DNA of 64,000 bases from Bacteroidales bacterium (GTDB lineage: Bacteria > Bacteroidota > Bacteroidia > Bacteroidales > UBA1402). Below the pieces are notes generated by a model. It had not been told where the DNA came from and ran no database searches. It saw only the letters and a program-made list of their open reading frames with translations. Shown in pieces: positions 32,665 through 39,963 of the stretch (the stretch's first letter is position 1; each line of letters opens with the position of its first letter). The stretch spans positions 1-64,000 of the forward strand of contig JAFUDT010000013.1 of the NCBI GenBank assembly GCA_017464285.1, read 5' to 3'. A program made the translations under genes and the position numbers.

Positions 32665-34323
32665 ATGAAGACTCTCAAGTTATTGTCAATGAGTATGCTG
32701 GCGGCACTGCTCCTGAGTTTTGCCCCGAAACAGGACCGCCCTGTCACGATTTTCACCATCGGTGATTCGACCATGGCCGACAAGACGCTGGACAAGGGGA
32801 ATCCCGAGAGAGGCTGGGGGCAGGCTTTCCGCGCCTGCTGGGACAGCCGTTACGTAGTAGTGGACAACCATGCCCTGAACGGGCGCAGTTCGAAGAGCTT
32901 CCGCGATGAAGGTCATTGGCAGCCTGTCTATGAGAAGATACGCCCGGGTGATTATGTGCTGATCCAGTTCGGGCACAATGACCAGAAGCCCAAGGAGGAC
33001 CGTCACACCGATCCGGGAACGACCTACAACGAACAGTTGAAACAGTATATCCGCGAGACACGCGAAAAGGGCGGCATTCCAGTCCTGCTCACCTCCATGG
33101 TGCGCCGGAAATTCGGTGATGACGGCCATCTGACAGAAACCCACGGAGACTATCTTCAGGCTGTCCGTGATGTGGCAGCAGAGATGAAGGTGGTACTCAT
33201 CGACCACAATCTTTCCAGCAAACGCCTGGTCGAGGAAATGGGTCCCGAAGACTCCAAACAGCTTTTTATGTGGGTGGAGCCGAATACCTGCATGGCCTGT
33301 CCCGAGGGCAAGCAGGACGATACTCACCTGCGCATGCCCGGGGCACGCAGGATGGCCTGGCTGGTGCTTGACGAACTCAAGGAAAAGATTCCCGCCCTGG
33401 CTCCCTATATTCTGTATAGTGACTATGTGGTGGCTCAGGACGGCTCGGGCGATTTCTTCACCGTGCAGGAGGCTCTCAATGCCGTGCCTGATTTCCGCAA
33501 GAACGGCCGTACACGCATTTATATACGCAACGGAATTTACAAAGAAAAACTGATCTTGCCCGAAAGCAAAATCAACGTGACCCTTATCGGGGAGAGCTGC
33601 GAAGGGACCATTCTGACCTACGACGACTATGCTCAGAAAAAGAATGTCTTCGGCGAGGAAAAATCCACCTCCGGCTCGGCCAGTTTCTATGTCTATGGAC
33701 ATGATTTCCATGCCGAAAACCTGACCTTCGAAAACTCATCCGGGCCGGTGGGGCAGGCCGTGGCCGTTTTTGTCTCCGGCGACCGGGCCATGTTTCGTCA
33801 CTGCCGTTTCCTGGGCTGGCAGGATACCTTGTACACCTATGGCCGCCAAAGCCGCCAGTACTATGAGAACTGCTATATCGAGGGTACGGTCGATTTCATC
33901 TTCGGCTCGTCCACGGCCGTATTCAAAGACTGTGAGATACACAGCAAACGGTCCGGTTATCTGACGGCGGCCTCCACCCCGCAAGATACCCCTTATGGCT
34001 ATGTCTTTATCCATTGTCGCCTGACGGCAGACCAGGGAGTGGAAGGAGTCTTTCTGGGACGCCCCTGGCGTCCGTATGCCAAGGTGGTCTATGTGGACTG
34101 TGAAATGGGGGCACATATCCGACCTGAAGGTTGGAACAACTGGAATGATCCGTCCAAGGAGCAGACGGCCAGCTATGCCGAGTATGGTTCCAAAGGTCCG
34201 GGTGCCCAAGTTTCATCCCGAGTTGGATGGGCCCGTCGGCTGAGTCGCCGCGAGGCTGCCGCATATACGGTGGAAAAAGTCCTGGCCGGTACAGATGGCT
34301 GGAGACTGCCCGAGGAACTGTAG
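32665..34323 (+). CDS. Pectin esterase fusion: CE12 acetylesterase plus CE8 methylesterase
   Basis: 552 residues. The signal peptide ends near SFAPK. Residues ~27-250 are a rhamnogalacturonan acetylesterase-like SGNH domain (CE12): IFTIGDSTMAD with Ser35, NGRSSKSF, FGHNDQKP, and DDTHLRMPGA with the Asp/His pair. Residues ~255-550 are a pectin methylesterase (CE8): DGSGDFFTVQEALNAVP, the catalytic Asp in GWQDTLY, the second Asp in GTVDFIFGSS and the Arg in LGRPWRPY. One protein can therefore remove acetyl and methyl groups from pectin. It begins 21 bases behind rodA with no promoter seen, far from the GH genes at 2.4-11 kb but acting on the same kind of polymer. Confidence 0.93.
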   Translation: MKTLKLLSMSMLAALLLSFAPKQDRPVTIFTIGDSTMADKTLDKGNPERGWGQAFRACWDSRYVVVDNHALNGRSSKSFRDEGHWQPVYEKIRPGDYVLIQFGHNDQKPKEDRHTDPGTTYNEQLKQYIRETREKGGIPVLLTSMVRRKFGDDGHLTETHGDYLQAVRDVAAEMKVVLIDHNLSSKRLVEEMGPEDSKQLFMWVEPNTCMACPEGKQDDTHLRMPGARRMAWLVLDELKEKIPALAPYILYSDYVVAQDGSGDFFTVQEALNAVPDFRKNGRTRIYIRNGIYKEKLILPESKINVTLIGESCEGTILTYDDYAQKKNVFGEEKSTSGSASFYVYGHDFHAENLTFENSSGPVGQAVAVFVSGDRAMFRHCRFLGWQDTLYTYGRQSRQYYENCYIEGTVDFIFGSSTAVFKDCEIHSKRSGYLTAASTPQDTPYGYVFIHCRLTADQGVEGVFLGRPWRPYAKVVYVDCEMGAHIRPEGWNNWNDPSKEQTASYAEYGSKGPGAQVSSRVGWARRLSRREAAAYTVEKVLAGTDGWRLPEEL

Positions 34324-34335
34324 CCCCGGAGCTGT

Positions 34336-34854
34336 TTATTCATAAGACAGCCTGATCCCGACTTTCTCAATGCCGGTGAGCAGACTGTCCTGCATCAGGG
34401 GCAGGACCTGCAGGCGAAAGGCCAGACGCTCTCCCGAGGAGGGTAGGGGGCTGCCTGGTCCGAACTCTTGTACCAACGTATAGGTCGAGCCCCATCCCTT
34501 CCCTTGCCAGCGTCCCCTGTCATCAACCAGCCGGAGAACCATCCGGTCGGTCGACTGCTTTATGACAGCCAGGCTGGAGTCGGCCTTCAGAAGGGCTATG
34601 TGGGTATGTACCAGCAGTTGCAGGTCTTCATAAGGGTAGTCATCGCGATGTCGGAGTGACAGACTCAGTCTGAGTGGCTGGCCTGCCAGTCTTTTGAGCA
34701 GCACCGAATCCAGCCGCAGGGTATCTGTAAACATCAATGTGTCTGTCTGCCGCCAGCCTTCCCGGGGAATAACGCGGTATTGGTGATACAGGCTGTCGTG
34801 CCAGGTACAGGCCGACAGCAGCAGAAGTATCAGCGACCAGCAGTATTTTTTCAT
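34336..34854 (-). CDS. gldH: Gliding motility lipoprotein GldH
   Basis: 172 residues. Lipoprotein signal with lipobox LLSAC. The body matches GldH: YHQYRVIPREGW, RHRDDYPYEDLQLLV and the C-terminal IEKVGIRLSY. In Flavobacterium GldH is needed for gliding; in non-gliding Bacteroidales it is kept together with type IX secretion. It overlaps ricT by 4 bases and is the last gene of the minus-strand operon holB-ricT-gldH, an order common in the phylum. Confidence 0.88.
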   Translation of the reverse strand: MKKYCWSLILLLLSACTWHDSLYHQYRVIPREGWRQTDTLMFTDTLRLDSVLLKRLAGQPLRLSLSLRHRDDYPYEDLQLLVHTHIALLKADSSLAVIKQSTDRMVLRLVDDRGRWQGKGWGSTYTLVQEFGPGSPLPSSGERLAFRLQVLPLMQDSLLTGIEKVGIRLSYE

Positions 34855-36191
34855 GACTGGCTTTCTTGTGGAGACTGATCTCCTCCCTGACCAGGCCGGC
34901 GGCGAAGTCGGTTGCCGCGGCGGTCGTTACGGCGATGCCGGTTGTCGTTACCGCCTTGCCCATTATGAAGGTGATTCTGTCCGTCGCCGTTACCGCCCTG
35001 CCCGCTACGGGAACGATCCTGACCGTTGCCGTCTCCGTTCCCGTTTCCGTTTCCGTCCTGCTCGCTACGGTGTTCACCATGCCCGCCGCGGTTGTTGCGG
35101 CGTTTTTTCCGTTTATCGCGTGCAGGCTTGTCGAAACGGGTATAGTCGTTGTTGCCCAGAATGTCGCCGAAGGCACTCTGCTGTGGAGCCTCCTGACTCT
35201 CCGACAGACTGTCGGCGCGTACTCCCTGTTTGTTGAGGGCAATGATCTGGAAGGCTCTTTCCACAGGAATGGTCTCCAGATTGGCCAGCGTGTCTTTCGA
35301 AGTGGAGTAGGTGACTGTCCGTTTGAAAATGTCGGCCTTGACCTGATAGTAAGTGGCATCTTTGGTCTCTAAGGGAATGTTCTTCGAGGGAATGCTCTTC
35401 TGGGCCTCGACATACATGTCGGTCTCGTAGTTCATGCAGCATTTCAGCTTGGCACACTGGCCGGCCAGTTTCTGGGGGTTCAGGCTCAGATCCTGGTAAC
35501 GTGCGGCGGCAGTCGATACGGACACGAAATTGGTCATCCATGACGAGCAGCACATCTCCCGGCCGCAGGGGCCTATGCCGCCGATACGACCGGCTTCCTG
35601 ACGGGCTCCGATCTGTTTCATCTCGATGCGGACACGGAAAGTGTCGGCCAGTACCTTGATCAGTTCACGGAAATCCACGCGGCCGTCGGCAATGTAGTAG
35701 AAGATGGCTTTGTTGCCGTCGCCCTGATACTCGACATCTCCAATCTTCATTTCCAGGTGCAGTTCCTCGGCTATTTTCCTTGATTTGAGCATGGTGTCGT
35801 GCTCCTTGGCTTTGGAGGCCTCGTATTTTTCCATATCGGCCGGCCGGGCTTTCCGATAAACCCGGCGTACTTCCTGGTCGAAGCGGTAGCGGTTTTTCTT
35901 CATCTGCTTGAGTACCAGCTGTCCGGTGAGAGTCACCACCCCGATATCATGTCCGGGCATGGACTCGACGGCCACCCAGTCACCTTTGACCAGCGGCAGT
36001 TTGTTGCTGTTCAGATAGTAGCCCTTGCGGGTGTTCTTGAACTGCACCTCGACAAAGTCGGTGGACGACTGGGCTTCCGGCAGGTCGCAGAGCCAGTCGA
36101 AGGTGTTCAGTTTCTTGATGGTGACACCGCTGCTTCCTTTGATGTTCATCAGGAAACCGGTCGGGTTGAGTCTGTATTTCTTTTCTTCCAT
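34851..36191 (-). CDS. ricT: PSP1-domain protein RicT (YaaT-like) with basic, Gly/Asn-rich tail
   Basis: 446 residues. The central part is the PSP1/RicT fold with the cysteine cluster GIGPCGREMCCSSW and KLKCCMNYE, which in Bacillus binds an iron-sulfur cluster as part of the RicAFT complex affecting RNA processing. In Bacteroidetes the partners RicA and RicF are not evident, so the role is less clear. From about residue 360 the protein becomes a low-complexity tail rich in Gly, Asn, Arg and Asp (repeats such as GNGNGDGNG and RRNDRRGNR), likely disordered and suited to bind RNA. It overlaps gldH by 4 bases and follows holB after 2 bases. Confidence 0.88.
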   Translation of the reverse strand: MEEKKYRLNPTGFLMNIKGSSGVTIKKLNTFDWLCDLPEAQSSTDFVEVQFKNTRKGYYLNSNKLPLVKGDWVAVESMPGHDIGVVTLTGQLVLKQMKKNRYRFDQEVRRVYRKARPADMEKYEASKAKEHDTMLKSRKIAEELHLEMKIGDVEYQGDGNKAIFYYIADGRVDFRELIKVLADTFRVRIEMKQIGARQEAGRIGGIGPCGREMCCSSWMTNFVSVSTAAARYQDLSLNPQKLAGQCAKLKCCMNYETDMYVEAQKSIPSKNIPLETKDATYYQVKADIFKRTVTYSTSKDTLANLETIPVERAFQIIALNKQGVRADSLSESQEAPQQSAFGDILGNNDYTRFDKPARDKRKKRRNNRGGHGEHRSEQDGNGNGNGDGNGQDRSRSGQGGNGDGQNHLHNGQGGNDNRHRRNDRRGNRLRRRPGQGGDQSPQESQS

Positions 36192-36193
36192 GG

Positions 36194-37360
36194 CTATTTG
36201 AATAACATGATGGACTGCAGCGCCAGGTCGAAAAAGACCATCCGGGCATTGACATTCTGCTCAATGTGCCTTTCGGCCAGTTCGAAGGTCTGCATGAAGT
36301 CCTCGATATTGCGATGATTGATAAAGGAAAAGAACTTGCCCGAAAAGGCAGCCTCTTCCGGGTTCAGATAGTTCAGGGCCGGCTGGCGGAGATTCATGAT
36401 GAAATTTTCGCGAGTCAGCCGCTGGGCATAAGTCAAGTACTGTTTTTGGCGTTCCCGGCCGATTTTGGCGATTTCTTCGGCCCATAGTTTCTGATCCTGC
36501 AGGGCACGCTGTTTGTCCAGTTTGCGCTGTGGCGGGAAATGGGCAATGGTATAGGCGTTGCGCATGCAGCGAATGAACATGTCCAGGTAATATCTGTCGG
36601 TTTCGTTCTCCCCCAGCAGTGTGCGGGCCTGGACGAGGCTGCCCTTGGCCAGACGTGCCGCTGCCAGAATGTTAGCTTCAGGCAGCTGGGGATACTGCCG
36701 CCGGAGGGTCTCGACAAGTTGCGACAGCTCGATGCCCGGCACATGCAGGTGCTGACTGCGCGACCAGATGGTACCCAATACGCTCTCACTGTCCTCGCTC
36801 ACAAGCAGGAATACGGTTCCCCGGGGTGGCTCCTCCAGTATCTTGAGCAGGCGGTTGGCGCAGGCAGGGTGCATCTTTTCGGGCAGCCAGATAATCATGG
36901 TCTTGTAGGCCGACTCGTAACTCTTTAGGCCGAGCTTACGCAAGATTTCGTTGCCTTCTTCGGCATAGATGAGCCCCTGGGCGTTTTCACTGCCCAGAAA
37001 GGCCATCCACTGCTCGTAGGAAAAATAGGGATCCTTGAGCAGTATTTCCCGCCAGGAGGCAAGAAACTGGTCGCAGACCGACTTGGAGGAAGACTTGCTC
37101 TTGTTGTAGATGGGAAAGACAAAATGCAGGTCGGGATGCTGTAGCCGGTTGAACTGCTGGCAGGAAGGACAGTGTCCGCAGGCATCGTCATCTTGTCGGT
37201 CCGTGCAGTTGAGATAGCGGGCAAAGGCCAAGGCCAGCGGCAGCTTGCCTGCACCGCCCGGCCCCGACAACAGCAGGGCGTGAGGCACCTTGCCCGACTG
37301 TGCCGTCTGGATAAGATGTGCCTTGAGGTGGTCCTGTCCGATGATATCTTTGAAAAGCAT
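36194..37360 (-). CDS. holB: DNA polymerase III subunit delta'
   Basis: 388 residues from ATG 37360. This start is preferred over an in-frame start nine codons upstream because family members begin at MLFKDIIGQDHLK and the longer form would overlap the M23 gene. It is an AAA+ clamp-loader subunit: the P-loop is altered to LLSGPGGAGKLPLALAF, a four-cysteine zinc module (CTDRQDDDACGHCPSC) follows, and the sensor-1 region is LLKILEEPPRGTVFLL. Part of the minus-strand run from the flavodiiron protein to gldH. Confidence 0.93.
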   Translation of the reverse strand: MLFKDIIGQDHLKAHLIQTAQSGKVPHALLLSGPGGAGKLPLALAFARYLNCTDRQDDDACGHCPSCQQFNRLQHPDLHFVFPIYNKSKSSSKSVCDQFLASWREILLKDPYFSYEQWMAFLGSENAQGLIYAEEGNEILRKLGLKSYESAYKTMIIWLPEKMHPACANRLLKILEEPPRGTVFLLVSEDSESVLGTIWSRSQHLHVPGIELSQLVETLRRQYPQLPEANILAAARLAKGSLVQARTLLGENETDRYYLDMFIRCMRNAYTIAHFPPQRKLDKQRALQDQKLWAEEIAKIGRERQKQYLTYAQRLTRENFIMNLRQPALNYLNPEEAAFSGKFFSFINHRNIEDFMQTFELAERHIEQNVNARMVFFDLALQSIMLFK

Positions 37361-37373
37361 GGCGGATACTGTT

Positions 37374-38687
37374 TCAAGGTTGGACATCGGCTCTGTCGTC
37401 GTCAGAGCCGGCCACCAGTGTGGCAGGCAGTGAGTCTGTCGGATAGCCCAGACGGGCCATCAGTGCGTTCTTGACCAGTTCGAAACTGTCGCGATAGGCC
37501 TCCTTGAGCGGTGTGGAGGGCGGGGATTCCATCTTGAGCGGGTCGATGGCCTGTCCGTTGCGGAAAACCCGAAAATCCAGGTGAGGCCCTGTGGCCAGCC
37601 CTGTGGCCCCCACATAGCCGATGACCTCGCCCTGCGATACCTGCTGTCCGACGGCCAGTCCTTTGGCAAAGCGGCTCAGGTGCATGTAGGTGGTGGTATA
37701 GGTGCCGTTGTGTCGGATGGTGACATAGTTGCCGGCTCCTCCCTTCTGAAAGGCTTTCTTGGTGACCACTCCTGAGCCGATGCTCATGACTGGAGTGCCC
37801 GTCGGGGCGGCATAGTCCACCCCCAGGTGCGGCCGTCGGATTTTCAGCACCGGATGCAGGCGTGAGGGATTGAAGTGCGAACTGATGCGGGAATACTTGA
37901 GCGGAGCCTTGAGGAAGGCCTTGCGCAGGTTTATTCCGTTTTCGTCGAAGTAGTCCTTGTAGCCGTCTTGTTCAAAGGGAAAGGCAAAAAAGTCCTTGCC
38001 GTTGTGACGGAACACGGCGGCATGAATTTCTCCGATACCCACCGAAACAGAGTCGTCGACAAAATATTCGTCATAGAGCACCTGGTAGGCATCGCCCTTC
38101 TGAATACCGAAAAAGTCGATCTGCCAGGCATAGATGTCCGACAGCGGATTGGCCAGCGTCGTGTTGTCTCCGTTGTCGTATAGGCTCTTCCACAGCGAAT
38201 GGCTCACCGTGCCCCGGGCACAGCGGTTTCTGACCTGAACCTCTTTCTGGGCGCGATAGACCTCTATGGAATCGGAGAAGTCGAAGACAACATATCCGGT
38301 CCGGCTCTCCTTATAGAGAAAATAGCGGAGGCTGGGCACACTGTCCAGGGTGCGCATGGCAATGTATTCGTGTCCTGACTGGATGTGTCGCACATCGAAA
38401 ACAGGGCGGGATACCCTGGCTGTCTGGTCGATGAGGCGGGCCGGCAGTCCGTAGCGACTCAATAGCAGCGACAGGCTCCAGCCCTCCCGGATGCGGCCGT
38501 CTTCGAGCTGCAATGTGTCGATGCGGATTCCCAGCAGGTATTCTGCCTGCTCTTCGGGTTGGTCGGCAGTGTCGGCTGTTTCATCGCTCTGCTCTCCGCG
38601 AGGTCTGAGACACCATACCGCTGCGACGGCAACCACAACCAGGCCGGCCGCCAGCCACCAATACCATTTCTTGAACGGGGATTGCAT
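37374..38687 (-). CDS. M23 family peptidoglycan endopeptidase, membrane-anchored
   Basis: 437 residues. One N-terminal helix (WYWWLAAGLVVVAVAAVW) anchors it. An acidic linker and an OapA/LysM-like region precede the C-terminal LytM domain: RPHLGVDYAAPTGTPV (zinc His and Asp), TTYMHLSRF (catalytic His), then GPHLDFRVFRNG. In classical M23 enzymes the last motif is HxH; here the second His, a zinc ligand, is Asp. I recall this HLDF variant from other Bacteroidetes, so the site may still bind metal. It probably cuts stem-peptide crosslinks to make room for wall growth. It lies between the flavodiiron protein gene and holB. Confidence 0.88.
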   Translation of the reverse strand: MQSPFKKWYWWLAAGLVVVAVAAVWCLRPRGEQSDETADTADQPEEQAEYLLGIRIDTLQLEDGRIREGWSLSLLLSRYGLPARLIDQTARVSRPVFDVRHIQSGHEYIAMRTLDSVPSLRYFLYKESRTGYVVFDFSDSIEVYRAQKEVQVRNRCARGTVSHSLWKSLYDNGDNTTLANPLSDIYAWQIDFFGIQKGDAYQVLYDEYFVDDSVSVGIGEIHAAVFRHNGKDFFAFPFEQDGYKDYFDENGINLRKAFLKAPLKYSRISSHFNPSRLHPVLKIRRPHLGVDYAAPTGTPVMSIGSGVVTKKAFQKGGAGNYVTIRHNGTYTTTYMHLSRFAKGLAVGQQVSQGEVIGYVGATGLATGPHLDFRVFRNGQAIDPLKMESPPSTPLKEAYRDSFELVKNALMARLGYPTDSLPATLVAGSDDDRADVQP

Positions 38688-38711
38688 CTTGTGGGATGGA
38701 CAGGGATAAAC

Positions 38712-39872
38712 TTATTTCAGCAAAGCCTGAGCCAGCGTTTCGAGTGCCGGCAGATCGCTTTTTTTCATGCGACTGCGGATAGTGACCGTCGGCTCGACAA
38801 TTTCTATATCCTTCATGGCGGCCAACGCCTCTTTCATGACACGACCGGCCGAAGGAGCCCAAGACCCGTTTTCGACGATGGCCACTTTGCGCTTTTGGAA
38901 ATTCTTGGCCTGCAGGTGGTGCAGGAATTCCTGCATGGGCGGAAACACACCGGCATCGTAAGACGAGGCGGCCAGCACCATGCGACCCATGCGGAAAGCA
39001 TCTTCGACGGCTTCGGCCTGGTCGTCGCGGCTCAGGTCGCTCAACGACACTTTCCCTGCTCCTTTGGCCCGGAGGATGTCGGCCAGGCAGTGTGCAGCCG
39101 CCGCCGTGCCGCCATGGATGGAAGCATAGGCGATGAATACGCCGTCGGTCTCCACCTCGTAGGCACTCCAGGTCTGATACAGTCCGAGGTAGTAGGGGAG
39201 ATTCTCGCCCAGTACCGGGCCGTGCAGCGGACAGATGGTCAGGATGTCCAGACCGGCCAGCTTTTTGAGCAGCATCTGTACCTGGACACCGTATTTGCCG
39301 CAGATGTTGAAGTAATAGCGCCGTGCCTCGCAGGCCCAGTCCTCGTCTTCAATGTCCAGGGCTCCAAATTTACCGAAGGCGTCGGCCGAGAAGAGAATCC
39401 TTTCCGTTTGTTCGTAGCTCACCATGACTTCGGGCCAATGGACCATGGGGGCGGCAAAGAACTGCAGGCTGTGACGGCCCAGTGCCAGCGTGTCGCCTTC
39501 TTTGACAGCCAGGCTGCGGCCTGCCAGGTCGAGCCCCTCGAAAAACTGGGGCAGCATCTGCAACGCTTTGGACGAAGCCACAATCTGGATCTCAGGGTAG
39601 CGTTCGAGCAGCAGGGCAATGGCGCCGGCATGGTCGGGCTCTACATGGTGAACCACCAGATAGTCGGGCCGGCGGCCTTGGAGCCCGTCTTCGAGATTCT
39701 GCAGCCACTGGTCCTGTTTGCGGGCGTCGGCGGTGTCCATGACAGCGACCTTTTCGTCCAGAATGAGATAGGAATTGTAGGAAATCCCCTGTGGGATCTT
39801 GTACTGGCCTTCGAAAAGATCCAAGTCGTGGTCGTCGACTCCGATATAATGGATTTGATTGCTTGTTTTCAT
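38712..39872 (-). CDS. Flavodiiron protein (FprA-type)
   Basis: 386 residues. The metallo-beta-lactamase-like domain has every diiron ligand: His76, Glu78, Asp80 and His81 in HHVEPDHAG, His145, Asp164 and His217 (CPLHGPV). The C-terminal flavodoxin domain starts at VFIAYASIHGGTA and has AASSYDAGVFPPM. These soluble enzymes reduce oxygen to water, or nitric oxide to nitrous oxide, and protect anaerobes. Rubredoxin is the usual donor but none is encoded here. It has its own promoter (39925-39956) and probably leads the M23-holB-ricT-gldH transcript. Confidence 0.93.
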   Translation of the reverse strand: MKTSNQIHYIGVDDHDLDLFEGQYKIPQGISYNSYLILDEKVAVMDTADARKQDQWLQNLEDGLQGRRPDYLVVHHVEPDHAGAIALLLERYPEIQIVASSKALQMLPQFFEGLDLAGRSLAVKEGDTLALGRHSLQFFAAPMVHWPEVMVSYEQTERILFSADAFGKFGALDIEDEDWACEARRYYFNICGKYGVQVQMLLKKLAGLDILTICPLHGPVLGENLPYYLGLYQTWSAYEVETDGVFIAYASIHGGTAAAAHCLADILRAKGAGKVSLSDLSRDDQAEAVEDAFRMGRMVLAASSYDAGVFPPMQEFLHHLQAKNFQKRKVAIVENGSWAPSAGRVMKEALAAMKDIEIVEPTVTIRSRMKKSDLPALETLAQALLK

Positions 39873-39924
39873 TATGCTCTTGAAAATGATCAGGTAAGTA
39901 AGCGGTCGGGGTATATACCCACTG

Positions 39925-39956
39925 CAAAATTACGATGATGCGGCTGAAAAAGCAAG
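39925..39956 (-). promoter_or_regulatory. Promoter of the flavodiiron gene
   Basis: Minus strand: CTTG (39956-39953), 20 bases, TAATTTTG (39932-39925). The -7 element is a full match, the -33 lacks one T. The ATG is 53 bases downstream. The -33 box begins 8 bases beyond the stop of the upstream large gene. Confidence 0.5.
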
Positions 39957-39963
39957 AGCCCTG

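Noticed and set aside
38559..39938. 459-codon open frame on the plus strand
   Set aside because: It is the antisense shadow of the flavodiiron and M23 genes, which have full family motifs on the minus strand; the frame itself shows no domain or start site.
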